64,000 nt of DNA from Nitrosospira sp. Nsp14. Its GTDB lineage: Bacteria > Pseudomonadota > Gammaproteobacteria > Burkholderiales > Nitrosomonadaceae. Below the pieces are notes generated by a model. The model was not told the DNA's origin. It was given only the letters and a program-made list of their open reading frames with translations, and did no database searches. The position numbers and the translations under genes were made by a program. Every line of letters begins with the position of its first letter. The stretch's first letter is position 1. Location of the stretch: assembly GCF_900113575.1 (NCBI RefSeq), contig NZ_FOPV01000004.1, positions 62,001 to 126,000 of the forward strand, in the 5' to 3' direction. This document shows, piece after piece, positions 18,415-29,600 of this stretch.

Positions 18415-18454
18415 TCGCGTCATTCATCAAGGCAGCCGCCTCAAACCACCTGAT

Positions 18455-20551
18455 ATGCAGGTTCGCGATTTTCCGTCCACACGTCCCTTGTGCGCTCCCA
18501 CCTCTCGACATCCACTTATACATTCTTGCATAGCGCTCGCCCTATTAAGCGGTTCGGCTGCCGGGCAAGAAACTCTGCGTGAGGTAAATGTATCTGCCAC
18601 TCGGGTAAAGGAACCGCTGGTGGAAAGCGAATCGCTCAAGTGGAACCCCCGTCCCTCGAGCGATGCGGCTGAGTATCTCCGCCAGAAACCCGAATTCTCG
18701 GCGGCCAAAATTGGCGGTACCGCCGGAACCATTTATCTGCGTGGACTAGGTGGACCCCGCCTTGGCATCGTTATGAACGATAGCCTGGAAGTATCCGGGG
18801 CTAATCACGGAACCGATCCCGCCACATCCTATATCCAGCCGGATGCCCACGATCACGTGACTGTGGTAAAGGGGCCAAACAGCGTACTCTACGGCTCCAG
18901 TATGGGTGGTCTCGTGATTTTTAACGAAACCCCGAAAAAGTTCGAGAAACCCGGCGCGCAAGCCCGGCTGGTTGGCGGCCTGGGAAGTTTCGGGCGTCGC
19001 GATTTGACAGCCGATGCAACGGTAGGAAGCCCCCTGGCTCAGTTACGGGGAGTCGTGAACTTTACGCGGGGCGATAACTATAAGGACGGTTCAGGCCAGG
19101 AATTCTTCTCTTTTTTCAAACGGGACTCAGGACGGGTAATCGCTACGTTTACGCCAACCAAAAATATCAGTGCTGAATTCAGCGCGGAGCAGGGTGACGC
19201 GCAAGTCGCTTTCCCGGCCTTTTCGCTAATGGGAGATGGGATTCAGTTCAAGCGGGAAATACTGGGGTCCCGCTTCGTGATAAAAGATATCACAAGCAAG
19301 TTCCGGAAGCTGGAGGCACAGTTTTACGACCGGAACCTCGACCACCACATGGACAATTTTACCCTCAGGCCCGTCACGGTCCAAATTCTGAATCCCGACC
19401 CGCCCGGGCCATTAATTACAAATACCAGTCGCAGGTCGTTGATGCAAATCTACCGGGGGCGATCAGCCCGAGTCGCCGCGACATTCGATTTGACAGATAC
19501 GACAGAGGCGGTCATCGGCTATGAGCATAGGGACGAAAAATTTGTAGGCAACAATAGCACAGCGGGAACCTTCTGCAATTATGGTCAGATCCCTCCCTGC
19601 ACAACCAATAATGTCTTCTCCCGCTTTTATGACCTCCATACCGTCAATAATTCAGTATTCTCAGAGGTAACACATCTGTATGACCCCGAAACGACCCTTA
19701 AATTTGGATATCGCCGCGATTATTTTCATACCCGTGCCGGAGAACTCCGCGACTTCCTCGGCAGCACCATCTTCCCGACTTCCAATGGCTCGCGCGACGA
19801 TATCGCCAATAGCGCTTTTGTGCGCCTGGAAAAAGAGGTTTTTCCCGCAGGGATGGCATTTGTAGCCTTTGCTAATGGCGAGCGCCCGGCCAGTAACATC
19901 GAACGTGCGAGCTTCGCCGGGTTCGATCTGAAAAAGGAAAAGAACCGGGAAGCGAATATCGGTTTGACGGTGACCCGGCAGACGTGGCAAGGATCCATTA
20001 CCTCGTTTTTTAGCCGCATCGACGACTACATACTGATCTATCAGGGGATTCGTTCGGAGAACGTAGACGTACATCGTGTCGGCGTTGAACTCGATTTCAC
20101 CAAGCAGCTCACGCCTTTCTGGAGATTGTTCGGCAGCATGGCGTGGATTAGAGCCCAGAATCTGACTGGACATGGGAGCGGTTCGGTACCGCTTGCCCAA
20201 ACGCCACCGCTGGACGGCCGGTTCGGTGTAATATACGAGCAAGGAACCTTTGCCGCGACTTTTGCAGGACGCGCGGTAGCCGCACAGACACGCATCGATC
20301 CCGGCTATGGCAACTCCCTGGGTATTGACAACCCTGATCCCACACCCGGCTTTGCCACCGCCAACATGTCCATGACATGGAAGCCGGTCAAGCAGACCCA
20401 GTTGAGTCTGGGTATAGACAATATTTTCGATCTGACCTATTACGAACACCTAAGCCGACGGATAGGGGATGTGCCGCCCGGATTCGTTAATTTTGGACGT
20501 CTGAATGAACCGGGACGTGCATTCTGGTTCAGAATAGTACTGAATATGTGA
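18455..20551 (+). CDS. TonB-dependent outer membrane receptor
   Basis: Outer membrane beta-barrel receptor for TonB-driven uptake of an unidentified ligand such as a siderophore or metal complex. A signal peptide-like stretch (IHSCIALALLSGSAAG) precedes a TonB box-like segment LREVNVSATRV near residue 41. The plug domain follows with IYLRGLGGPRLGIVMND and VTVVKGPNSVLYGSSMGGLV, then a barrel of many alternating strands ending FWFRIVLNM. The length of 698 fits. The ATG at 18455 has no good ribosome binding site, so a nearby alternative start is possible. The copper-receptor group is conceivable from the plug sequence but not demonstrated. A hairpin closes the gene. Confidence 0.85.
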   Translation: MQVRDFPSTRPLCAPTSRHPLIHSCIALALLSGSAAGQETLREVNVSATRVKEPLVESESLKWNPRPSSDAAEYLRQKPEFSAAKIGGTAGTIYLRGLGGPRLGIVMNDSLEVSGANHGTDPATSYIQPDAHDHVTVVKGPNSVLYGSSMGGLVIFNETPKKFEKPGAQARLVGGLGSFGRRDLTADATVGSPLAQLRGVVNFTRGDNYKDGSGQEFFSFFKRDSGRVIATFTPTKNISAEFSAEQGDAQVAFPAFSLMGDGIQFKREILGSRFVIKDITSKFRKLEAQFYDRNLDHHMDNFTLRPVTVQILNPDPPGPLITNTSRRSLMQIYRGRSARVAATFDLTDTTEAVIGYEHRDEKFVGNNSTAGTFCNYGQIPPCTTNNVFSRFYDLHTVNNSVFSEVTHLYDPETTLKFGYRRDYFHTRAGELRDFLGSTIFPTSNGSRDDIANSAFVRLEKEVFPAGMAFVAFANGERPASNIERASFAGFDLKKEKNREANIGLTVTRQTWQGSITSFFSRIDDYILIYQGIRSENVDVHRVGVELDFTKQLTPFWRLFGSMAWIRAQNLTGHGSGSVPLAQTPPLDGRFGVIYEQGTFAATFAGRAVAAQTRIDPGYGNSLGIDNPDPTPGFATANMSMTWKPVKQTQLSLGIDNIFDLTYYEHLSRRIGDVPPGFVNFGRLNEPGRAFWFRIVLNM

Positions 20552-20555
20552 AGAA

Positions 20556-20584
20556 GTCCGGCGCGATACATGTCGCTGCCGGAC
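20556..20584 (+). terminator. Hairpin after TonB receptor gene
   Basis: Perfect 7-bp stem GTCCGGC / GCCGGAC (20556-20562, 20578-20584) four bases after the stop codon, in the convergent gap before the minus-strand DUF1840 gene. Confidence 0.55.
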
Positions 20585-20720
20585 CCGCGGGTGTCGTCTT
20601 TCGACGAGGGGGGCGATTTGGACACCCACGGTGATTGTACCCTTCGGGCGAAATTCATCCGTTCGCTGCTTCACATAACGTCGCGATTACTGACCCCCCT
20701 ACTCCGGGAGCTTACGGACC

Positions 20721-21044
20721 CTACAGCTTATCCCACATCACATCACGATGCTTCTTCGCCGCTGCGGTAAGCAACTCGATCAGTGGTAGGGCCCGGTAAG
20801 CCAAGCTTACCTCGTTATCGTTATCCCGACCTTGGGCTGCGGTATCGCCTCCGGACTGCGCGGCGCCGGATATTTTTCCAACCTCAAGCGAGCGCTTTAA
20901 GCGTTCCAGTGCCGCTGGCACATCATCTGCCTGAATCGCGCTGGGCACCGTACCACTGTGGCCCGTCATCTTAAGCAGCTGCTGGGCCACGTCGCCAAAC
21001 ATGATGATGTCGGCGTACGCATCGGTTTTGAACGCTACCAGCAT
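20721..21044 (-). CDS. DUF1840 family protein
   Basis: A 107-residue cytosolic protein matching the betaproteobacterial DUF1840 family by its start MLVAFKTDAYADIIMFGDVA and its end LIELLTAAAKKHRDVMWDKL. The function is unknown. Its ATG overlaps the stop of the upstream GDSL esterase gene by one base (TGATG), which indicates translational coupling, although DUF1840 genes are widespread without such a partner. Confidence 0.85.
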   Translation of the reverse strand: MLVAFKTDAYADIIMFGDVAQQLLKMTGHSGTVPSAIQADDVPAALERLKRSLEVGKISGAAQSGGDTAAQGRDNDNEVSLAYRALPLIELLTAAAKKHRDVMWDKL

Positions 21045-22051
21045 CAGGCGGCTCCCCGTCTCCCCAAGGAATCATGCTCAAACCTGCGGCGCGTGTGTGC
21101 TGCAACACCCATGAGAGCCAACCCCATCATCAGCATCGCCGCAATTTCAGGTTCAGGCACGGCCGCAGCGAACTCTGAAGCAAGAATGCCGTGCGCTCGG
21201 GTAGTCGGATGGAAGTCATCCCAGTAAAGATGAGCATTAGGATTCCCGCAGGGAATGGATAGCGACGATAAACACTCATCTTGCGGATTGACAAATCCAT
21301 AAGCGGCGGGATTTGCCACAACGCTGCTTAAAAAAGAGAAGGTATCAAAGCGAAAAATATCTGCTTCGGGAACGCTTGAGCTTATGGTATTCAGTTGAGT
21401 GGCTAACTCATTGTTAAAAACTATAGAAAAAGCCCGAGCCTCGGCCCGCACCGCATCGCTCTCTCCTGCGATAAATGGAGTAAGGCTCAGGTCAGGCAGA
21501 TTGGGCACGAGAAAATGCTGAGCACCTGCTGCAGCGAGCGCGCTCACATATCCCCCGATGTTTTGCGCTGCGGCAACCGGAGAATCGCTCGTCAAATAGT
21601 CGTTCGCCCCGCCCCAAATGAAATACAAGGCATTCGGATCGGCTTTGCCCGACGAGTCGCGGGTATACATCTCCAGTTCCTGTTTCATGCCCGGGAGTTC
21701 AATCACGCCGCCGGGATTGAAGCCGCCGTTCTCTCCCCCGCTACCCGCCCCTGCCACCGCATAGCTGCGGAAATTCGTGCTCGTGACTCCTGCGGGAAAA
21801 AGAATTGCCGCCAGTTGTTCTGAAGCAACCGGGCCGTTGGATATCCGTCCGTCATCATAGGGGGGGCAAAAATGAAAGGGATCACAATTATTTCCGAGTA
21901 TCTTGTACAGGCTCGTCACAGCCGAAGGGCTGTCGCCCGCGTCGCTCAAACTGTCTCCGAACGCGTATAGGCTGGTAAACGGCGCGGCCCAGGTATTGGC
22001 GCCTGAAAGTAGCCACACGGAAACCGCGACCAAGGTCATCCGAACGTTCAT
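21044..22051 (-). CDS. SGNH/GDSL esterase with PEP-CTERM anchor
   Basis: Exported hydrolase of the SGNH/GDSL family, expected to cleave an ester on a surface or matrix substrate. The signal peptide ends near residue 22. Block I is FGDSLSDAG with catalytic Ser34, the oxyanion block is GGANDY, and the Asp-x-x-His block is DDFHPTTRAH. The C-terminus has the PEP-CTERM signal VPEPEIAAMLMMGLALMG with a basic tail, so it is an exosortase client. ATG 22051 has GGAGG at good spacing. The stop overlaps the DUF1840 start. The 139-bp upstream gap shows no clear promoter. Confidence 0.9.
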   Translation of the reverse strand: MNVRMTLVAVSVWLLSGANTWAAPFTSLYAFGDSLSDAGDSPSAVTSLYKILGNNCDPFHFCPPYDDGRISNGPVASEQLAAILFPAGVTSTNFRSYAVAGAGSGGENGGFNPGGVIELPGMKQELEMYTRDSSGKADPNALYFIWGGANDYLTSDSPVAAAQNIGGYVSALAAAGAQHFLVPNLPDLSLTPFIAGESDAVRAEARAFSIVFNNELATQLNTISSSVPEADIFRFDTFSFLSSVVANPAAYGFVNPQDECLSSLSIPCGNPNAHLYWDDFHPTTRAHGILASEFAAAVPEPEIAAMLMMGLALMGVAAHTRRRFEHDSLGRRGAA

Positions 22052-22190
22052 GATATGCCTCCATTCTTGATGTTATTGGGACCGCCGGTGTAACCAATCA
22101 GCCAAGGTGCGACGTGCTGCATATCTCATTCCCGTAAGTGCGGACTGCTTTTGCTGCGGCCCGCGGCACCGTTCAAACTCAAGTGATCGA

Positions 22191-22505
22191 TCAGTCCCGG
22201 TCGCTAATCAGATATCCTATTAAGATGCCTACGCCAATCGCTAATCCGATGGTCTGCCAGGCATTTTCATGAACGTATTCATCGGTTGCCCGTGCTGCGG
22301 TTCTCGACCTGTCGATTACCGAATCCTCAAAATCTTCCAGATATTCCCTAGCCTGCTTCAAGTTCTCTTCGATCTTGGTGCGCAAAGCTTGGGCCGTCCC
22401 ACCACTTTCGTTGCTCACTGATTTCATTAATTCTTCGGTATCCGAGATTACCGAATGGAAATCCTTGATTAGCTTGTCCTTGCTATCTTTAACAATTCTC
22501 GCCAT
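22191..22505 (-). CDS. DUF883 (YqjD/ElaB-type) ribosome-associated membrane protein
   Basis: Amphipathic helical protein of about 80 residues followed by one C-terminal membrane helix (AWQTIGLAIGVGILIGYLIS), the DUF883/YqjD layout. E. coli YqjD binds stationary-phase ribosomes to the inner membrane. ATG 22505 has TGGAGG five bases upstream, giving 104 residues; the longer frame to 22538 is not supported. It is likely a stress or stationary-phase gene, in line with neighbouring small stress genes. Confidence 0.85.
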   Translation of the reverse strand: MARIVKDSKDKLIKDFHSVISDTEELMKSVSNESGGTAQALRTKIEENLKQAREYLEDFEDSVIDRSRTAARATDEYVHENAWQTIGLAIGVGILIGYLISDRD

Positions 22506-22930
22506 TACGTCCTCCAATAAAAATAAATCTGCCCGCACTGTTCGATGTCATGAGATCATCGGTATTCTTTGATCCCGTTCTTCTATTTGTTGTTGACGCA
22601 CCGAGTAATGGAGTAAGTTGGCATTGTGACAGGAAATAACTGATCAATAATATCGATTACTTCCAGCGGCGCCACTCCGTCCACCCGCTCTACCCCGTAG
22701 AATATTTGTTCTCTACTGCTCAGTCTGTCTGCCAGCGCACATACAGCCATTCAAGCGAGGCAGTACTCTGTAGTCTCCTGCGTCGCTGGTGTCCTCCTGA
22801 TGGCCAAGGCCGTTACTCTCTTGATGCCGGTTGAGATGCATCCGAGATTCGTTACCGGGAATTGTCAGGGCTCTTGAAGTGGATAAAGCCTGACAGTTGA
22901 CCTTCAATCCAGATCAAACCGAGGAAGGGA
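22506..22930. other. Intergenic region, no gene recognised
   Basis: The 425 bp between divergent DUF883 and the Crp-type fragment hold promoters by position, but I see no clear -10/-35 pair, repeat or RNA gene. The last bases before 22931 contain GAGGAAGGGA, a good ribosome binding site for the plus-strand gene. Confidence 0.4.
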
Positions 22931-23425
22931 ATGTCGAACTTACATACTGCGAAGCAAAACCTTTTTTTAGCTGCCCTGCCGGAAGCGGATTATGAGCGGC
23001 TCAGATCCTGCCTTGAGCTCGTGTCGCTCCCTGAAGGCTGGACAGTTTATGAACATGGGGGGGAATTGGACCTCATATATTTCCCTACCACCAGCGTCAT
23101 TTCCCTGTTTGCTGCCGTCAGGGGTATGGAATCGACTGCGATAGCGGTTATCGGTAACGAGGGCGTCTTCGGCATTTCCATGCTGATGGGCCGAAAAAAC
23201 ACGCCCAGTCTGGCAATGGTTGAGACAGCCGGATATAGCTATGTGCTGCGGGCGGCCCATCTTAGACGCGAGTTCGAGCTAGGCAGCCCGCTCCGCTGCT
23301 TGCTCCAAAGTCACACGCAGAGCTTGATGACGAGAATTGCCCAAAGCGCGATCGCCAACCTTACGCCGGCTTTTAAAACCAAAACCGGTTTGCCTCTCGT
23401 CTGCTCGACCAGCCCTTCAGCCTGA
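22931..23425 (+). CDS. Crp/Fnr-type protein lacking the DNA-binding domain (truncated)
   Basis: The first 134 residues align along their length with the effector domain of the full Crp-type protein at 33068-33796: LAALPEADYERLRSCLELV against LAALPVAEFERLKPHLELV, and GNEGVFGISMLMG against GNEGMLGVSLFMG. After SAIAN the sequence leaves the family and stops 26 residues later, so the helix-turn-helix is missing. No simple single frameshift restores it: other frames downstream do not read as an HTH. It is therefore a 3'-truncated gene, either a relic or a stand-alone sensor domain. The start has a good ribosome binding site (GAGGAAGGGA). It lacks recognisable cyclic nucleotide ligands. Confidence 0.7.
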   Translation: MSNLHTAKQNLFLAALPEADYERLRSCLELVSLPEGWTVYEHGGELDLIYFPTTSVISLFAAVRGMESTAIAVIGNEGVFGISMLMGRKNTPSLAMVETAGYSYVLRAAHLRREFELGSPLRCLLQSHTQSLMTRIAQSAIANLTPAFKTKTGLPLVCSTSPSA

Positions 23426-23573
23426 GTAACGCAAAAAACGCATGAGACGGTTTTTATGTGTTACCTGCAAGAAGGTTGCCTTAATTCCAGGGGACGTCGG
23501 GTAAAGCTCTCATGCATGGATTCCTCTTCGGGAGGTAATGATGACGAAGGTTTGCTCGCTATCCCCCCTAAAA

Positions 23574-23597
23574 CCGTTACGCAGTATAAAGTAACGG
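23574..23597. terminator. Hairpin between convergent Crp fragment and glucan synthase genes
   Basis: Perfect 7-bp stem CCGTTAC / GTAACGG (23574-23580, 23591-23597) with a 10-base loop, 77 bp beyond the stop of the minus-strand glucan synthase gene. Confidence 0.45.
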
Positions 23598-23673
23598 AAA
23601 GCAGTTGATCGAAGGGCACAAATCCGTTTCTTCTGCCGGCTTTCCCTTCACCCAAATCTTGCGCGGCTCCCCC

Positions 23674-26600
23674 CTACTCAGCCGTTTCCCCTTCCGCCGC
23701 CCCAATCCGAACCTCGACAGCATGAGAAACCCGATCGTCGACGAGTGAAACGAAATTGTTGGACTGATCGACTCCATCAATGGCAATACCTGCCTTGCTC
23801 ATTCCACCAGCCCGGAGAACGGTGATATGGTAGGTTGTTTCCTTATAGCGGTAATCCAATGTAAACCTGTCCCACTCACTCGGCAGGCAAGGTTTGAGGT
23901 GCAGCTTTCCGCCTTCCAGCATAACGCCTAGGAGCGTTTCAAGCATCAGGCGATACAGCCAACCGGCGGAACCGGTATACCAGGACCAGCCGCCACGGCC
24001 GACATGAGGTAAAACCGCATACACATCGGCTGCAACGACGTACGGTTCAACTTTGTAAACGGCCACCGTCTCTTGCGTACGCGTATGGTTGACCGGGTTG
24101 ATCATGGCGAGCAGCTTCCATGCGCGCTCCTGGTCGCCCAGCATCGCGAACGCCATCGTCGTCCATACTGCAGCATGAGTATATTGACCACCGTTTTCCC
24201 GCACTCCCGGCACATAGCCTTTTATATAACCGGGATTCAAGGGCGACTGATCGAACGGCGGGTCAAGAAGCTGAATAAGTTTCGCGTCGCCCCGGACGAG
24301 ATGCTGATTTACCGCCTCCATGGCCTGGCGCTGGCGCTCCTTGGGGGCGGCCCCGGACAATACCGACCAGCTCTGCGAAACCGAATCGATCCGGCATTCC
24401 TGGTTGGTGGTGGACCCGAGCGGCGTACCATCATCGAAATAGGCTCGACGGTACCAGTTGCCATCCCAGGCATGCTGTTCAATGTTGGCCTGTAAAATCC
24501 CGGCCTCCTTTTGACAGCGCCCGGCAAAGGTTGCATCCCCATGACGGGTGGCCAGCTCTGAAAACTGAATGAGGATGTCATAGAGAAAAAAGGCCAGCCA
24601 GACACTCTCGCCACGTCCATGAAAGCCGACCAGGTTCATGCCATCATTCCAATCTCCGGTACCCATCAATGGCAGGCCGTGTTCGCCAAATCGCAAACCA
24701 TGCACAAGGGCGCGCACGCAGTGCTCATATAATGTGGACGTTTGTCCGGAATGAATCGGAAGGTCGTAGTAGGATTCTTCATCAGCCGCGACAGGACGGC
24801 CTTCCAGGTAGGAAACGGTCTCATCCAGCACTTCTATATCGCCGGTCGTGGCAACATAACGACACGCCGCCAAAGGCAGCCAGAGATAGTCATCCGAACA
24901 TCGGCTGCGGATGCCCCGCCCACCCGGCGGGTGCCACCAATGCTGGACATCTCCTTCAACGAATTGACGCGACGCGGCCCGGAGAAGATGTTCCCGCAGA
25001 AGCGCTGGCTCAGCGTGTACCAGCGCCATTACATCCTGCAACTGATCGCGAAATCCAAACGCACCGCCCGACTGGTAATAGCCGCTACGTCCCCACAGGC
25101 GGCAGGCCATCACCTGATAGACCAGCCAGCCATTCATCATTACATTTACAGATGGATCAGGCGTCTCAACTTGGACCGCCCTCAAGGTGTGCTCCCAATA
25201 GCGGTGTACCGCCTCACGAACCTCTTGCGCAACCGCTTGGCCGCGAAAGCGTTGCGCAACCTTTAAAGCATCTCCTGCGTCAGTTCCGACCCCTAAACGG
25301 AATACGATTTGGCGCGTTTGGCCGTCGAGCAACTCAAACGCAACTCTGATAGCGCCGCAGGGATCAAGCCCTGGTCCTACGCGCCCGGAGAGTTTTTTCG
25401 CCGCCATCGCAGCGGGATCGCTTAATTTTCCATTGCGCCCGATAAATTCCGTCCGGTCGCCGGTCACGCTTCTTTCCTCGTCGTCCACATCGAAAAAAGC
25501 AACACGGCCGTTAAACTCGTTGTTGTATGGATTGCGCGCAAGCATTACGCCGCTGTCCGCGTCGATTTCGGATACGACATGCATTCGGCCTTTCTCGGGC
25601 AAGTCCCCCAGCACCCATTCAATACATCCGGTTGCGGAGATTTTGCGCGATCGGCCGGATTCATTATGCACAGTCAGCACCGCAAACTTCACCGGCGCCT
25701 CCGTCGCGACATAAACCAGCAGCTCCGAGCGAATTCCCACTTCGGTGTGCTCAAACGCGCTGTAGCCGAATCCATGCCGGATAACATATGGTGTCTCGCC
25801 TCGCTTCGGCAGTGGGCACGGCGACCAGAAATAGTCGTTTTCTTCGTCCCGTAGATAATATGCTTCCCCCCCGTGATCGCACACGGGGTCGTTGTTCCAT
25901 GGCGTCAGCCGAAACTCGTGCGCATTGTCACACCAGGTATACGCTTGCCCGCTTTCAGAGATCACTGTCCCGAGCTGCGGGTTGGCAATGATATTTGCCC
26001 ATGGCGCCGGTGTCGTCTGGCCCTGTTCCAGCGTGATCACATATTCACGGCCATCCCTGGTGAAACCTCCCAGTCCGTTGAAGAAAAGCAGTTCCCGATG
26101 CGGCAGCGGCGGTCCTTGTCCGGGAGCGGGTCGCCGGCTCTGCAATGATCTGGGGCGCGCCTCCGGCAACTCCGTCGGTACGCGACGGGTTAACTGCTCA
26201 TTCAAACTGCCCTTGCTGTCAAGAATGATCACACGCGCCACCGTCTGCAGCAAAATACGGTCTTCGGGAGCGATCTGCTCCGCGCGGCGGAGAAAAATGC
26301 CACCGGGGCGGTCGAGCAAATGGGCCTCGGCGCTGCCGGCCACGAGCCCCATGATATGGTCATGCAGAACCTGGCGATAACTTGAATGATCTTCGTTCCA
26401 GATCACCAGATCAACAGCGAGACCCTTAACCCGCCAATAGGCGTGCGCCTGGATCAACTGGCGCACCAGTTGGATGCTGTCCGCCTCGCTAACCTGCAGC
26501 AGGACGATTGGCAGATCGCCCGAAATCGCGTACCCCCACAACCCTGACTGGCTGCGCTGGTTTTTGCTCAGGACAGCTGCTTCGGCCCGTAGATAGGTAT

Positions 26601-29600
26601 TGGCGTACAGCACAGAGCCAGCCAGCCTGCCATAGAGTTGCGCATCGGCTTCAGTTGCATTGAGCTGGCGCAACACGACTAAACTGTGCGTCCACGCAAG
26701 ATCGAAAACACGATTTTTCAAATGATGATCCTGATATTTTTCCACCAGATGCATCACGGCATGGCGAGAGTCGCCGGCCCCAGTGACGATATCTATCGTC
26801 GCCGATTCGCCCGGGTCGATGGTTACGAGCTTGCGAATCGCCACAATAGGATCCAATACCGAGCCTGCGCTGCCAGAAAGCGGCGCCGCATCAGTCAAGG
26901 CGCTGGGTGCGGATACATCGTTTCCCCTGCCGATAAAAGCCTTGCGGTCAGTTTCGTACGAGACTTTTTCCGTTTCCACGCCATGAACGGTCATGAGATG
27001 CAGCATCCACGGCACCAGGTCCGTATGCGAACGCGGGCGCCGGCTGCAAAGGATCGCATGCCGGTCGGCCAATATCTCGGTTTGCACAAAAAGATTACCG
27101 AAGGACGGCGCTTGAGCGTCAGCCGAAGGCGGCGCAAGCACTACCTCGGCATAGGATGTGATCTCGATCGACCGCCGGGTCCAGGCCCGGTTGGTGATAC
27201 GCACACGGCGTATCTCTATGTCATCTTCCGGCGACACCGTGATTTCGGTATGAGTGTCAAAGTCAAGGTCGCGTCGCCGGAACTCGACCCTCCCTTCAGA
27301 AAAGACCACCCCGTACCGCTTAGGCTCTTTACACGTGGGCTGGTACGTGTTTGACCAGAACTCTCCAGTTGCCACATCGCGGAGATAACAGAAATTTCCC
27401 CAGTTATCGCGCGTGCTATCCTCCCGCCACCGCGTTACCGCCAGATCCCGCCAACGGCTTCTTCCCCCACCGGCATTCGTTACCATGACGTGGTAACGGC
27501 CGTTTGAAAGAAGCTGCACCTCGGGCACCGGCGTATTTGCGCTCGAGAGCAGTCGCAACGGCATTTCCGGAAGCTCTTTGACCACTTTCACATCCGGTAG
27601 CTCGGCGGCAGGGGTGCGGATAACGGAAGCCTTCGGAATCCGCTCCTGGAGCAATAGCATCGTTGCTCGGAACAAAGGTTCAGCGGTAAAGCGTCGTTGC
27701 ATCGGTTTGTCGAGCAACAGATATGCCAGCGACAGCAGGCTCATGCCCTGATGATGAGCCATAAATGAACGCACCACGGCGCGCGTTTCGCCCCGCCTTA
27801 AACGCGACGGCGTATAATCGACGGCCTCATAAAACCCGAATCGGCCCGCTATGCCGTCGGCCGCCATCTGCTGAAGGTTATCGCATGCGGCTTCAGCTTC
27901 GACCATCAGCGCCAGGACGCAAGCGTATGGCGCCACCACCAGATCCTCCCCCAAGCCGCGCTTGAGCCCCAGTCCCGGAACACCAAATGCGCGATACTGA
28001 TAGTTGAATTGAACGTCTACAGCGTTATACCCTGATTCGGAGATACCCCAGGGAACGCTGCGTTCCTCTCCATAATCGATCTGCCGCCTGACCGCCGCCT
28101 TACAGGTCTGATCGAGCAACGTATTATCGAAGGTGGGCATAACCAGCAGCGGCATAAGGTATTCAAACATCGAACCACTCCAGGAGAGCAATGCCGCCTC
28201 GCCACCATAGGTAGTTAGCAGTCGCCCCAGCGCAAACCAGCTTTCCTGTGGAAGTTCCCCTTGTGCAATGGCCACAAAATTGCACAGCCTCGCCTCTGAC
28301 GCGAGCAGATCATAATAACTTTGATCGAGGCGATGCTCGCCGACGTTATAACCAATGGCAAGCTGCCGTTGTGCATGATTAAACAAGAACCCATACTTCA
28401 TCTGCGCCATTTCACCCGACTGAGACGCCAGGCGCTCAATCGTGGCCACCCAGTCCCGCGCCAATGGGCTGCTCTGATCCGCAAGCTGTCGTAGCGAAGG
28501 CATGCCCGAGGTTTGCGTGGCAGCATCTTCGTCCGCCGTCGCGGCGGTCAATAAATTCTGAGGCAGAAGATCGATCAATTCGCTCAGGGCACTTTCGCAT
28601 TGCCTGTTCAATGCCTGTGCCCATTCAATCGCCTCGCTCCCGGCGGTAGCCGACGGCTGCCCGGAAAGCTCGCGCAAAATGTCCCTGGAGCAACTGGCAA
28701 GCCAGTCGAGATCAGCACGCGCGCTGGCGATGGTGATGAGACGAACTCCCGTTGCAGTTACGAGGGCTTGTTCGAATTGAGCCAGGGATGGCACCGCTCC
28801 CGACCCAGCCTCTTCCTGGAGAATCCGGAACGTTTCGCCCAGTCCCAAAAATACTTGTTCCCGAATAACCGGCGTATCGATTATTTCCAATAGGCCGGCC
28901 CTTAATGTAAGCAGATGGCCCGCGAGGTTACCGCTGTCCACCGTTGAGACGTAGCGCGTCAACGGGGCTTTGGTCTGAGTGTCGTACCAGTTGTAAAAAT
29001 GGCCGGCGTACCGTTCCAGGGTTTCCATCGAACGCAAGGTATTTGTCGTTCGCTCCACCAACTGTCCCGTGCTGATGTATCCAAAGTCATAGGCAGCAAG
29101 ATTCGCCAGGAGAGACAAACCCATGTTGGTGGGCGATGTCCGATGCGCAACGGTGGCGACCGGGTGCTCCTGAAAATTATCGGGTGGCAGCCAGTTTTCT
29201 TTGGGGCCAACAAAGGTCTCAAAAAAATACCAGGTTCTGCGTGCAATCTGCCGTAAAAAGAGGATCTGCGCGACGTTCAACTCTGCCGCCCGTGGCCGCA
29301 ACGGCTGACTTACCCACCAGGCGATAACCGGGAAACCTGCCCACAACAATAGTAATGGCATTGCGACAATCAACGTTAAAGGCGCTGAAACTGCTATTGC
29401 CGTGGCTGCCCCCAAGGCAATAGCAGGTGCGATCCACATGGTTCGAAACGTATTGGCGACGCCAGCGCGCCGGGTCTTAGCCACCGCCGATTCGGACTCC
29501 CGTTCGACTGCGTGCGAGGGCGTCCACTCCAGCAATCGGCGGCGGGTGATAAACAGTCGCACATGGGTACGCCATATTGCGTCGAGACTGAAATAAGCCT

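Noticed and set aside
23426-23520. Frameshifted HTH after the Crp-type fragment
   Set aside because: Other frames were read and show no Crp-type helix-turn-helix, so a simple frameshift does not explain the loss.
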